DNA of 64,000 nt. Origin: Cyclotella cryptica. Taxonomy: Eukaryota; Bacillariophyta; Thalassiosirophyceae; Thalassiosirales; Thalassiosiraceae. This document shows positions 11,314 through 23,278 of the stretch, in pieces. The notes beneath the pieces are model-generated. The model saw only the letters and a list, made by a program, of their open reading frames with translations. It had not been told where the DNA came from and did no database searches. The translations under genes and the position numbers were made by a program. The stretch is taken from contig JABMIG010000013.1 of NCBI GenBank assembly GCA_013187285.1, positions 465,399-529,398 on the forward strand. Direction: 5' to 3'. Positions within the stretch are counted from its first letter, which is position 1, and each line of letters begins with the position of its first letter.

Positions 11314-12292
11314 ATGGCGACGGACGATGGGATGACGAGGAGCACGCCCAACGAGTGGGCCTTCGTTACTAATCACATTGAAGGCAGCGACGCCGACAGC
11401 GACGGAACTTCAGGGACGACACCATGATGTGCTTTTCCAAGCACGGAACACTTGCGCTGACTTTCCACGCCAGATTCATGAGCGGGATAGTCTGCGCAAA
11501 GTGCTTCCAGTTCTTGAAGCCAGGAAGCTACGCTATCCACAGCACCAAGTGTGACAAGGATCCCGCCCCATCCGCAAAGGCCATCAAGGACTGGTCCGAT
11601 TCGACAGCAAGTGGGCTGAGTTGAAGCGGAACTATTCACCGCAATTCTCTGACAAGACAGTGATTAAAATGGCCGACCGCAACGGCGCCGGAGCTTACGC
11701 TGTCCACCCGCGCTTACCTGGGGAAGACCTCCTCGACAATGAAAATCAAGGCGATGTGCATCACCGACGGATGCACACACGTATGCGCATTTAACGCACT
11801 TCAGCGTCACATCAAGAAGGCGCACATGAGTGCGACTTATCTTCTGTACAACCTTGATATTGTGGAGGCCCCGACGGTCAACGATGTCGATGACGACGAG
11901 GACGGGCGTGGAGAGAGAGGAATCAGTGGCAGACACGGAGGATGATGGTGATGAGGAAGCGGTGGCAAGCACAGAGAAAGAGGGAGATGGGGAGGAAGAA
12001 GACGGAATGGGGATGATAACAACACGCTTGGGGAAGTAGCGGCGAGGGAAGAGGAGGGGAGCAAAAAGGAGGAGGAGAAGCTTGCAGCGGAAGAGACGCC
12101 AGGATACTCCCAGGATGCGGAGTGCGAGACATTTGTGAAGGAAGATGGCCCTTCGGACGACGACACAGCGGAGGAGAACCATGAGGAGGAGGTGGGACAG
12201 GGAAGCAAAGGAAACAACAAACCGGGAGGGAACCAGAACAATGCTCCTCCTGTTAGAAAAGCGACGCAAGCGCAGAGCACCGCGAGGTACTA
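11314..12292 (+). pseudogene. zinc-finger-like protein with acidic tail, frame-broken
   Basis: A GC-rich block in an AT-rich transposon. Two Cys/His clusters are visible: VCAKCFQFLKPGSYAIHSTK then C (about 11490-11555), and CITDGCTHVCAFNALQRHIK then KAH (about 11757-11826), the latter C2H2-like. A Glu/Asp-rich tail runs to the TAA near 12290. The frame is interrupted by an early TGA and changes at least twice in the acidic tail. It may be a DNA-binding accessory protein of the MULE or a captured host gene. The different base composition favours capture or a different age. Confidence 0.5.
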
Positions 12293-13093
12293 AAGGACGG
12301 GTTTAGACACGTCCGTATTGGTTTTAATTGTTAATTGTTTGTCGCGCAATCGAGTGTTTTAAATTAAATCATGTTATATTTATAACGCATTGTGGTAGTA
12401 GCATGCAGTTTCAGCAGTGGCGACCCCTTTTCATCATAATTGTTATATATATAACGTTGATATATATAGGCACGCAGTTGAAGCAGTGGCGACGCCTTTC
12501 ATCATAATTGTTATATATATAACGTTGATATATATAGGCATATAAATATGTATTGGGCGGAGGGATCATTTGCACACACACGTGTTGTGTATATACCACT
12601 GTTACACACATAACAATGCACAAACAACAACCACGTTTAATGACAACTCTAGATTTAAGGAGTACTGTTTTTAGCATGATATGAATTATGTGTCTCTTAG
12701 AGCATTAATACGATCATAACATACATATCATCTTAGGTACTGAATATGAACTTATATTCAAATCGTGGTACGCATATACACAGAGGTACGCACTCCCCCT
12801 ATTTCTGCATTGTCTAGGTTGACATATAAAACAGACGGAGCACACGTGGACCGATAGGGACATTGCCACAACGGTCATTTGACGGTGTGTTGAATATATA
12901 CCAGAATCCACACACATATGAACGTTATTTTTGGTACAGATCCCAATGACGATAGAATTAAATATATACCAGCATCCACGCCAAGATGCCATCATTATGT
13001 TGATGACAGCAACCTGTCCCAACATATTTCACCGCTTCATTTGAACTCGAATAGCCAAAACAACCATGATGCAACCGAGGAACCACTTCAGTG
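12293..13093. other. AT-rich interior of the MULE
   Basis: No gene seen. A ~69-bp unit (GCAGTGGCGAC ... TTATATATATAACGTTGATA) is tandemly repeated twice at about 12400-12538. AATATATACCAG plus ATCCAC recurs near 12892 and 12960. Confidence 0.5.
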
Positions 13094-16000
13094 ATGGGTA
13101 AGACCACTGCTTATCTTCGCAAGGTGTACATTTCTGCAAAGAAAGAGATCACTGAGGTTTATTATTACGCTGCAGCTTTGATGGGGATGGAAACAGGGAA
13201 CGCGAATCGATCAAGAGAAAACGGAATCACGGTGACGAAAACCTATCAGCAAACATCAGAGTTGTTGTAAATCCATACAAGAAAACGCCCAAGCAGAGCA
13301 TTGTAGCGCTGCCAGCGGCGGTGAGAAACCCTTACAGGACTACGACTAACAGAATTTCGGGAATAGGGCACATGAATGTGAGTTCATTTATTTGTGTTGC
13401 TTATATATATAAAAATGAGCTACATATAACTCATTTCGTTATATAACGTTGTTATATATGTATCAAGGAACGTTATGAAGGGAACCATGGTAGTGGGATG
13501 GCTAGCGACGTGAGAGGGCAGATGGATGTGAGTTCATTTTATGTGTGTAGCTTACATATATGACAGTGAGCTACATCTAACTAATCTCGTTATACAACAA
13601 TGTTATATATATAACAAGGGACGTAAAGGAGGTGGGCACGCTAGTGGGATGAGAATGGGCGAGACATTTGGGAGCATAACCAACATGGTCGACGTAGGCT
13701 TGGTGCGTTTTCTTAAGAGAATGATGTTTTTTGCGCAAGTTTCTTGATGTTAATATTGCTTTTTGTGATATGGATACCAAAGGGAGTAGAAGGAATGGGT
13801 GATGAGAATGTCACGGATAAAATCGTGCCATTGGTGTTACCGACACAGTTGGATAGTGACAGCTCAGAGGAAGAAATCGAAGAGGAAGCGGAAGATCACA
13901 CAGATCATATGTGTCAGGCTATCTCAAGCAAATACATAACTAAAGAAGTCACTGACTATGATGCTACAAAAAACAAAGACATAACATGCTGCGAGGGCAC
14001 CAACACGACAAGGCGCAAGGGTATTCTGGTAAGATCAAAGATATTAATGTTATGTGTGAGAATGTGTTAATTACATACCTTTGTTATGAACACAACATTG
14101 TTATATATATAACAGGGCACGGTCACAGTTCGACCATGGGAAGGAATGGTAAGATATGAACATATCGTGGTTGTTTTTGAATATTCGGTATATACATAAC
14201 CGAACTGACAGCACGTTTGATATAAACATTGCATTGTTATATATAAAACAAAGGGAGTCTCTGATTCATTGAAGGAACTTGAGCCATTGGTTTTGCCAAC
14301 AAAATATGATAGAGGAAAATTAGGCGGTGATACATTGAAGGACACCAGGGTGCATGCGATAAAACATTGGGACGAATACACCCCTGAGTATGACGGTGAT
14401 GACCATTTGAGTGACACGAAAGGAGAATCAGAGGACCTCAAAATTGGAGCGGAAGAGGCGGAGTTTTTGGTGAGACATCTCTACCTCACACATTTTCTTT
14501 GTCTTCTTTGGAATGATTCAGCTGGACTGATAATATTTTGCTGGTCACGGCAAATATGATAGGCGGAGTATACAGAAGAAGAAAGTGGAGAATCAGGGAA
14601 ACAGGAGGTAATATATATATTTCACAACGGAAAGCACTGTTATTACAATATTTCCATCTTCTAACTATGTTTTACAATGTTACTTCTAAAGCGGAACGAA
14701 GATGAAAAATTGGGAGACTCTAAAAAGATAAGCATTACCGAGGATTGGGTTAATGAGAGGTGGCCCACGCGTGTCTTCTATGGAAAAACGGGGGAGATCA
14801 GTCATCCATACTCAAGGATGAAGACACCGAACATCAGGAAAATGACATGTTATTACAGGTGCAAGTCATATCGTACATTTAAATGCGACGCCGAAGCTAA
14901 AGTTGACATTGGTGGGAGGGCCTACAGGGGAGTCAGAATGGACTCTGAGCGGAAGTCATTCCGATGTATGCAGAAGTAAAAATGGAATAGCCGCAACAAC
15001 AGGGAAATCTATCAGTGACGTTCCAGACAAGAGAGAAATGACGGACTTAACAGAAAGGTTCAAGAATCGTTTGACGGAGTTGGCTGTAGAGAAGATATGG
15101 CTAGCTCCAATGAAGATTTGGAGCATGGTTCGTGAAGAGACAGTGGGGGCGGGAGGAGGCGGTGCGCTGAGGATCCTCAGCTCGGGTGTGGTAAAGTCTT
15201 GCCCCCATTGCGATGAATTGTATATTATTTACGGTTTGAATGTATGTTCGCTAACGTTACTACTATTTGTTTTCGGGAAAACCGCTTGAAATGATTCGAC
15301 CAGGTAAGTTCTCCATCAATGTTACATATATAACACAGTTGTTTATGTGTTTGTTATATATCGATGTTATGTATATAACACAGATGTTTATGTGTCATGG
15401 TTATATATATACTTAACTTTGTCATTCATCCATTTTACAATGACATTATTGGGGATCACAAATGAAAGGTATGTTTATGACAATGTTATGTATATAACAA
15501 ATGATATGTGTGACTTCAAAGTTGTAATGTATAAAACACTGATGCTGTTTGGCTTCGCAGGGATGCAATTTAATTAGGAACACTCGCAGGGATATGTATG
15601 GCGACGATAAGTTCCGGCGATCGAGATGAAGTACGGAAATGGGACTAAGACGGAAAATTTTCTGATGTTCTCCATTTTTGGAGTGATGAGGATGGGCCAC
15701 AAAGAATTCTAGGTTTCTCGTTGCATCCTCTGATGAAACTACTGAAGTATAAAAACTATTCTTGCATGTCGATGCAACGCTTGACGGGCGCCAAGGGGTT
15801 CTATCAAGTAGTGATATTCTCAGTCATGGACCATGCAAGCTCCATGCATACACCGATATTTTATTGTCCAATGACGAAAAAATCAGAAGAGGCGTACAAC
15901 CTACTGTGGTCACACATAGTATCCATCGTGGGTGAGTTCCTAACATGATGGTTTTTTTTGGACATGAAAATAATACGGTCATTATATGTTCACTTTTCTT

Positions 16001-16990
16001 AAAAAATTCATGTGTTTTTTTTCATAGGGCCAAAGGGCATTGATGTGACAGGAGTGATGCACGATTTCGAGTGGGCGTTGGTGAATTCGATAGAGAAATG
16101 GTTTGGATGTGATTACCATCTCGGTTGCTTCTTCCATTGGAAGCAGGCGATCAGACACAACATGATTGAAAGGGGATTCGAGAGAGATGACATCAAGATT
16201 ATATTGCCGATGTTTGACTTCTTGACAGTCATCAGGAAAGAAGATATGCGGAAAGGGGTGGATTATATCAGGGAGATGGTGCAGAAGACGAAGGGCATCA
16301 AGAGATGCGAAAAGAAGAGATTCAAGATTTCATGAACAAATATTTCGTCCCAACTTGGTTGAAACCAAAGTTAATTGAGATGTTCAATTACAATTCGGAC
16401 AAAAAGGGGACTGGCGGCGAGAGATGTAAGTATCACTGTCTTTAGGTGTTTGTTTTATTCCAGGAGCATGATGTCGATATTTTGGATATGAGCTCGAAGT
16501 ATGATACCACAAAGAACTAATGCTGTTTCTTTTGATCAATAAAAGACATCAGAGAACGAATAATGTCATGGAGCGTTACAATAGGGAATTCAATAACCTG
16601 TTCGATTCACCCAAACCGGGGTTATTTGTTTTCTGTGAAAGAATTCGGGAAGAAGCAGCACGCTGGGTGAGATTACATGAGGATGCGTTGAAGGGAATTT
16701 CAAGCACAGACAGAAGAGGAGCGAAGTGGCTTGGCCGGAAATACCCTCGGATTTTGATGAATGGGAAGCGCCAAAGAAGAGGAGGACTCAGGGGTGAATG
16801 GGACGATTCAGATGATGAGAAGAGACATGTTTTTATGAAAAGAGGTACGTTTTTGTTTTTTTGTTATATATATAATCGAGATCACCATGGCCGAGAAATA
16901 ATAACACACTTTGTTGGCAGACCAAATAGGTTACGTGCACGTTAACGTTGTTATATATATAACACCAGTGATCAAAGTGACGGTAAGATA
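13094..16990 (+). pseudogene. MULE transposase, intron-containing, decayed
   Basis: Exons are recognisable between GT-AG introns. An acidic N-terminal part (13.3-14.5 kb) leads to a FLYWCH/WRKY-like zinc region (CYYRCKSYRTFKCDAEAKVD, about 14850). Next come the MULE core (GFYQVVIFSVMDHASSMHTP then IFYCPMTKKSEEAY, about 15800-15900), DFEWALVNSIEKWFGCDYHLGC (in two parts, about 16060-16130) and HQRTNNVMERYNREFN (about 16550) with the last catalytic Glu. The first catalytic Asp appears as HVDATLDG near 15770, but in a different frame from its flanks. Two compensating shifts there suggest loss of function. The start codon is uncertain. Confidence 0.75.
13378..13618 (+). repeat. tandemly duplicated exon-intron unit in the MULE gene
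   Basis: Introns at 13378-13467 and 13528-13618 both open GTGAGTTCATTT, share GCTTAYATATAT and GAGCTACAT blocks, and end in an ATATAT-rich AAG. The 60-bp exon between them resembles the start of the next exon (TAGTGGGATG). The unit is ~150 bp. Confidence 0.65.
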
Positions 16991-18177
16991 AATGAAGAGA
17001 TGTGATGTTTTTGAGGAACTGTTCTTGTTGAGCTAACTGGCATTTTCATCTGGATTTATTGTTCTGGATGGTGTTATGTTTGGATCGATGTTATATATAT
17101 AACACAGAGTTAGTTATGACCATATGGTTATGTATGGGACATTGTTATATATATAACAGCTGTGGACAAGGCGACGGTAAGATGGGATGCATATGTGTTG
17201 TTTTTGAGGACATAATCTTTGTGGAGCTAACTGACCATTTCATCTGGATGTTATGTTCGCGACGGTGTTATGTTTGGGTCAATGATACATACATGTCGTG
17301 CATGTTGTGATGATTATATGCAAACTACTGTGGTTTTGTTATAATTGTTTGGGGGTAGTGATAGAATAATGAAATTTATTGTAACAGGAAAGTATTTCGG
17401 TGGTAATTTGTAACTTAAAAACTGATAAATCTGGTGACCATTGGCAGAAGGTGACCATAAGTGACCACAAATATCTCAAACCCTGGCACGGAGAAGATCG
17501 TTGCCAGGATTGGATCATTTACAATCGCTGCTGTTTTCCAGTCCCACGAGTTTCGTTCGGGGAGAGCTACTGGGTGTGGCTGGCTGAATGCCGTTCTATC
17601 CCCGACGAACGCGATGACCTTGCCTTGAAGTTCAGTGGCAGCTTTGAGGTCGAAGAATCGCGCTGGACTGTGTAGGGTGTGAACGAAGGGAGATTTGCTG
17701 TGGATGAAGCCGAAGACTTTTGGATTCGCGGAGGGCCCTAGTACCTCTTCTCGAAATTTTGCGGTGTCCCCCGCTGCTAACTTCTGCCATCGAAACTCCT
17801 TGGCGAGCTGTTGGGGTGTGCTTGTAAGCACGAGCTTTTGCAGCAGCGCGAGCATCGCTGCCTGTCGTGGTGGCCCTGCTTCGCATGGTTCGGCCGCCGT
17901 CGCGGTGGCTTGCGTTGCCCCCGGGGCGGCGGCTGCGCTTTCGTCATCGTCGAGAGGCAAATCGAAGCCAAGCGTTGCATCTTGGGTGACCGTGAATGGC
18001 GTTTGTGGGGCCTCGTTCTCTTCGGAGCGAGGTCGATTCGGTGTGGCTGCGGCGGCTGTGCTCCCGGCGTTTCGCCGCTTGCCCGGGCCAGAAGTCCTGC
18101 CAAAAGGTTGTCGGTGAGGGCCATCTTGTTGTCGCTAGATTTGTTATAACAGAGATCGTTGGTGTTGCCGGTGTGTA

Positions 18178-18330
18178 TGGTCCAAAAACAAGCTAAACAA
18201 GTCAAACCCCGCGACAGCCATGGTGCGAGGGTGCTGCCCCAACAAAGAATGAGGGTGTTGGAGGGAGCTCTCGCTCCCTCCTCCTCACGTTTGTGGTGGA
18301 CAGCTGGACTTCGTCTGTCCCTCACCTCAA
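18178..18330 (-). repeat. DIRS-like terminal repeat A1
   Basis: Matches A2 (4691-4843) in the same orientation with a few substitutions and indels. It marks the 5' end of the antisense element, ~390 bp upstream of the LepA start codon. Confidence 0.8.
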
Positions 18331-18717
18331 CACAGCACGGAAAAAGTCGTGCCCGTGCGCGGAGCGCGAGCGAAGCGAGGTCCGCGCGCACGCTAACTGG
18401 CGGCCACTGTTATATCTTCTTTTTAACGAAACAAGGCGAATTCCTTTTTGCGGGCTCCCGCTGCTGCTAAAACGTCTTGCAGCGGCTGCTTGTAATTTTT
18501 GTTTGTGCGTCAGGCTATGTTGTTCCAACGGGCGCTTTTAGGCTTTTGGTCCACCGATGACAGCCGTCGACCAACGTCACAAATTACCATACGTGATAAA
18601 GTTCTATGGTACAAAACAAATCGAGCAAGGCTTCTGGCAATCGCAGACACACGACAAAGGCGCATGGCATTAATGACAACCCACAACCTCTAGTTCTTTC
18701 AACGAAATATTGACGAA
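18331..18717. promoter_or_regulatory. upstream region of LepA
   Basis: The 387 bp between the DIRS-like end and the LepA ATG must hold the gene's promoter if transcription starts nearby. A GC-rich palindromic stretch (GCGCGGAGCGCGAGCG, about 18357) is followed at 18466-18496 by a motif shared with the region upstream of the gene at 50991. No TATA box is clear. Confidence 0.4.
18466..18496 (+). promoter_or_regulatory. shared upstream motif, copy 1
   Basis: GCTAAAA then TCTTGCAGCGGCTGCT then TGTAATT, ~240 bp before the LepA start. The core GCAGC-G-GCTGC is palindromic. A near-identical block lies at 50818-50850. Confidence 0.45.
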
Positions 18718-21274
18718 ATGAAATCGATTCCATTAGGTCCCCTTTTCTTCTTCATCCTGCCCCTGGTGGCATCAGCGTTCTCCTTCAAAGTACGACATGC
18801 CGGCCATCACAGACTCTCTCCGAGGTCTACCCAAACCGCCCTCCGCTCCACAACCGACAAAATCTCCGCCTCCAACCAAGACGCCGGCCTCGGCCCCTCC
18901 GGCTTCTCCACCTCACGCATACGCAACTTCTCCATCATCGCTCACATCGACCACGGCAAGTCCACACTGGCCGATCGACTGTTGGAGGCCACGGCCACGG
19001 TGGCAGCGAGGGATATGGCAGCGCAATTGTTGGATAGTATGGATTTGGAGAGGGAGAGGGGAATTACCATTAAGCTGCAGGCGGCTAGGGTTTTGTATCG
19101 GAGTGAGGTGGATGGGGAGGTTTACATTTTGAATTTGATTGACACTCCAGGTGAGATTGATAGCTGTCTCATAGTTTCGCTCATGTGATTCTACTTGTGG
19201 AAGTGTATGCGTCAGGTCTAAGCGAAGTGCCATTTTCGTGTTCTCTCTGGTATCTGGTCGTTCACTCAAAATAAGGTCACGTTGATTTCAGTTATGAGGT
19301 CAGCAGAAGTTTGGCAGCCTGCGAGGGAGCTCTGTTGGTAGTTGATGCGAGTCAGGGGATCGAGGCTCAGGTGAGATAACTCCATTTTAATACATTCAAC
19401 GTATCTCTTCTGGTCATGTCTAAAGGAACAACTGTTTCATGCCATGTGAATTTTTCATATTTCCATGGAATCTTTTGCATAAAATCATTTCGCGCTTCAA
19501 AAACTAGACATTAGCAAATGTTTACCTTGCGTTGGAAAACGACTTGGAGATTATCCCTGTCTTGAACAAAATTGATTTGCCAGCGGCAGATCCTGATAGG
19601 GTGAAAGATGAAATTGAAGAAACCATTGGTTTGGATTGTTCTAACATTGGTGAGACTTGATTCGGCATCATTGTTTCAATGCTTCCTTTCCCCGATGTAG
19701 ACTCGTCCTTTATATCTCACGCATATTATTTTTTAGTCAAAGCATCCGCAAAAACTGGAGTCGGAATTAATGAGATTCTTGAATCTATTGTCAAGTACGT
19801 CCCTCCTCCACCTCCCCCCACTGGTGGGCCTTTTAGGGCACTCATCTTCGACAGTCTCTTCGACCCATACCGTGGAGTAATTGTATTCTTTCGAGTAGTG
19901 GACGGGGCCGTAAAAAAAGGCGACAAGGTTCGTTTCCTGGCTTCGAAGGCGGAACATGACGTGACAGAAGTTGGAATCATGCAACCAAACCAAGTTCCAG
20001 TGGACTGCTTACGTACTGGAGAAGTGGGGTACATGTGTGGAAGCATTAAGGATGTATTGGACGCTCGTGTTGGAGACACTATCACGTTGTCGAGTGAGTA
20101 CAAAGCGGCTTTGGCAAAGCAAAAGGAACCTAAAAATGACGAGGAACCTATCACTCCATTGCCGGGATATGCTGAATCTACTCCGATGGTATTTTGTGGT
20201 ATTTTCCCTGTTGATGCGGATCAGTACGAAAACCTGAGAGATGCGTTAGGGAAGCTCCGACTGAATGATGCTGCAATAAGCTATGAACCCGAAACTTCTG
20301 GAGCCATGGGATTTGGATTCCGCTGTGGATTTTTGGGTCTTCTTCACATGGATGTTATCCGTGAGCGACTTGAGAGAGAATATGATTTAGATTTGATTGT
20401 GACTGCTCCTTCTGTTGTTTATCATGTTGAGAAGGGAGAGGGAGCCAAGAAAACTGTTACCATTGTTGATGCTCCGAGCAAGATGCCTGAAATACTTCGA
20501 GATATGAAAGTTATGGAGCCGTATGTTAAAGTTGAGATCTTGACTCCGAGGTGAGTCTTTGCAAGAACACGTCCCGACAAGTTTTGCATATTCTTTCTTC
20601 CTGAATGTATTTGTTGCTTTGTATAATCCCTCAGTGAATACAATGGTAGAATCATGGAATTAGGACAAGAACGTCGAGGAATATTGAAAGACATCAAATA
20701 TTTGACACCGAAGCGATCATCAATTGTCTATGAGGTGCGAAACGTAACTTGTTGCCCTTTTCTTGTTCTCAATATGGTAGACTCTCATATCAATTTTTTG
20801 TATTAGATCCCATTAGCGGAAGTTATAACTGACTTTTTTGACGAATTGAAGTCACGAACGCAGGGTTACGCCAGTATGGAGTATCAGCTAATTGATTACC
20901 GCGAAGGAGACCTTGTCCGGCTTGATGTAAAGATCAACTACGAAGATGCGCCCCCATTAGCGACAATTGTCCATGTTGATGCGGCGCAAACAGTAGGCAG
21001 AAGGCTTGTTGCTAGTCTTAAAGAGTTAATCCCGCGTCAAATGTTCAAAGTTCCAATTCAAGCATGCGTCGGGGTCAAAGTCATCGCAAGTGCCTCTATA
21101 TCTCCTATGAGAAAGGACGTGCTTGCAAAGTGTTATGGTGGAGACTTGTCACGAAAGAAAAAGTTATTGCAAAAACAGGCCAAAGGTAAGAAAAGAATGA
21201 AAGCCATGGGTAAGGTAAATGTACCGCAAGAAGCGTTCATGGCAGTAATTAAGTTGAATAAGAGTTCGGAGTGA
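18718..21274 (+). CDS. lepA: plastid translation factor LepA / EF4 (GTPase)
   Basis: Six exons: 18718-19150, 19276-19370, 19508-19649, 19737-20550, 20635-20734, 20807-21274. All introns are GT-AG and in phase, giving 683 residues. LepA is a ribosome-bound GTPase that back-translocates or rescues stalled elongation complexes. The G motifs are in order: AHIDHGKST (about residues 75-83), [17 protein letters not shown] (split by intron 1), NKID and SAK. The LepA-specific C-terminal domain is intact ([29 protein letters not shown]). Residues 1-20 are a hydrophobic signal peptide ending ASA-F, followed by a Ser/Thr/Arg-rich transit stretch. This is the bipartite plastid signal of heterokont algae, so it should act in the stroma. 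The start is the only ATG giving that leader. Confidence 0.95.
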
Positions 21275-22149
21275 GAGTAGATTAATTCTGCTGATGACAG
21301 AGTTTATTTGGTTAGGAAATATGGCACTCAAATTAAATAAGAATGGCAGAATATTTACCCCACCCAAGTAGTCTTGAACACTAGAAAAAAATCAATGATG
21401 AGACATAACAAGAAAGTTATACTAACATGAAAAAGCTGATGCCATAACTAGGTAACGATAGCATTTAAGAGAATTTTGCGCGGTATGTAATTGGTTCGGC
21501 AGAGCTTGCGCCCTCCAAGAACACTGCGACCCGCCCCTTCCGTTTTTTGTGCTTCACCTGAGATACTATTCAAGTGAATGTCTACGGTTGAGCTGGAATA
21601 ATGGAGGTTGGGACATGCTACATCCCTAAGGATTCGAGAACAATGCTTCCATGATATAACTCTTTGAAGAGGTGGGGTTTTATGACAACAAGGTATCGCA
21701 AGGGTGAACTAAAAGGACTCCAAATCTCTTCAAATCATTTCCTTGAGATTGGATGGGATTAAATTAGAGAAGGGAAAAGGTCCATTTCTACTGGTAAGAA
21801 GTAATTGTTGCATATCTACATTCCTTGCTGCCACCTCTATTTAAAAACACCTAATCCAGGATACCTGTTACTTTTGATTGTCAGCCCAACTGTCATGTAT
21901 ATTGGAATAACAAAAGCAACAAACAGCAGACAAGGGGGTATCAAGCTGGATCAGTATTAGCCAAGCTGCAAAACTACTGTTGACCCTTTGATGAATAGTG
22001 TGGTTCCTGTCTTGATAGATCAATTAAAAATTGTCAGAGGTCTATATTTCCATGGACCCTTTGAAAAAGGGTGACATCAACCCCGCCAGCAGTATTGTAC
22101 TGGACCTTATTCCAGTTGGACCAAAGTCTGCTGTCGGCTGGCCACTCTA
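21275..22149. other. intergenic, 3' of LepA
   Basis: AT-rich, no supportable gene. It must contain the LepA 3' UTR. No structure seen. Confidence 0.5.
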
Positions 22150-22588
22150 CCGTAATTACTGGTGTATAAGAACCACAAAATGTCCGGTCATTTTCAAAAG
22201 ATACGATAAGTGGTTCTTATACTACGAATGAAGTTAGTTTCCCTACCGCGATGAAAAAATAAATGTATCTGAAAAAATTACCCTATTTACTTGGAGGTAG
22301 CCACTATGTACCCTTTCAACCATTGCTCGTTTGTGTGATGTGTGTGTTCGTTGTGAGCATGATGTGTGGTGAGTTTTTGGTCATAGTAGTGCAACTCAGT
22401 GAATAATGGGACCCATGTGGACCTAAACATATAGGCGTATTGTTCCCGATGAGGAGAATCTAAATGACCAAGGTTTATAGTCAACAGAGTGTGTTAACTG
22501 GCCGAAAACGGAAAATGTCTGTCGAAATGGGTCATTTTGCAGTGGTGGATCCTTTACACCGGCGGTTCTTATACACCAGTAATTACGG
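22150..22588. mobile_element. MITE family member, 439 bp, TA target
   Basis: Perfect ~25-bp inverted ends beginning CCGTAATTACTGGTGTATAA, flanked by TA (22148-22149 and 22589-22590). The interior shares a CTATTTAC...AGGTAGCC...TGTACCC...CCATTGCTC block with the element at 24185-24628, so the two are relatives. Confidence 0.8.
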
Positions 22589-23278
22589 TAGCTTTCTCTA
22601 ACAAAGGGAGATGAAAAGTAAACCTGGTTCGGTTGAAGCAAGTGTGTGGCAACATGGCAACTTAACCAGGTAGGAATAAGTACTAGTAGGAGTTTTGATG
22701 TGGCACTTTCTCTCTCCCGAGATCTTTTATGCCCTTTTCCTGAAATATCAATCACATCATTACGATAACTCAAAACATCATAGATAGACCCTTTTCCTCA
22801 CTTGGATGTCTCCACACCAGACATCAGTGTCTTGATAATGTCGAGAACTGTAATCAAACTTGATCATTCACAGTAACAATCTAAACTTATCCTTCATCAT
22901 TCCACTCCTCCACTCTTGCGTTCCTTTATTGCAGATATGCCAACCTTTACTATTTTTGATAAAATTGTCAAGACACCGAAAAGCTTCAGTTTCATCATAA
23001 GCCCTTGCATCAGCCTCATCTTTCTTAAGCCAACCATTTCTTTACTTTTTTCTCCTCTCCCTGCCTTCGGTGATGTTATCTATCATGATGTTCCAGAGGA
23101 ATAAGAAGGCTTTGATGAGATGTGCTAACTTCTTTTTTGAACTGATAATAACCTAGCCCAAAGTCAGTAATGACATAACAATGAAATTGAAAATGGAGCA
23201 GTGAGACTTGCACGCAAATAAGGTGATGAAAACAAAAAAAACAATGCCACCTTGCCAATTGTCTCTGTCAATGGGTAC
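22589..23278. other. no supportable gene
   Basis: AT-rich. Open frames are short and lack recognisable domains. Confidence 0.5.

Larger units (their letters stand above)
10838..17481 (+). mobile_element. Mutator-like (MULE) DNA transposon, 6.6 kb
   Basis: Degenerate terminal inverted repeats of ~45 bp share TTATGGTCAC and AATGGTCACC blocks (10838-10885 and 17430-17481). The element is flanked by an exact 10-bp duplication, CCTGGCACGG, at 10828-10837 and 17482-17491. It carries a zinc-finger-like ORF region and a MULE transposase, both plus strand. It is much more AT-rich than the DIRS-like element it entered. Palindromic TTATATATATAA motifs are scattered through it. Confidence 0.88.
4505..18330 (-). 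mobile_element. broken DIRS-like (PAT/Ngaro-type) retrotransposon
   Basis: A tyrosine-recombinase retrotransposon, antisense. Reading on the minus strand, the parts are: repeat A1 (18178-18330), gag-like region (about 17.5-18.1 kb, resuming about 8.0-10.8 kb), reverse transcriptase/RNase H region (about 7.0-8.0 kb, with a YVDD box), tyrosine recombinase (about 5.2-6.4 kb), then B1, A2 and B2. The order A1-ORFs-B1-A2-B2 is the split direct repeat arrangement of PAT/Ngaro elements. It is interrupted by the Mutator-like element at 10838-17481. Without it the element is about 7.2 kb. Coding parts are broken by roughly ten or more disruptions, so it is a fossil of moderate age. It is GC-richer than the surroundings. 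Confidence 0.8.

Noticed and set aside
4500-18340. Two independent DIRS-like elements
   Set aside because: The 10-bp duplication around the MULE and the single set A1, B1-A2-B2 fit one element better than two.
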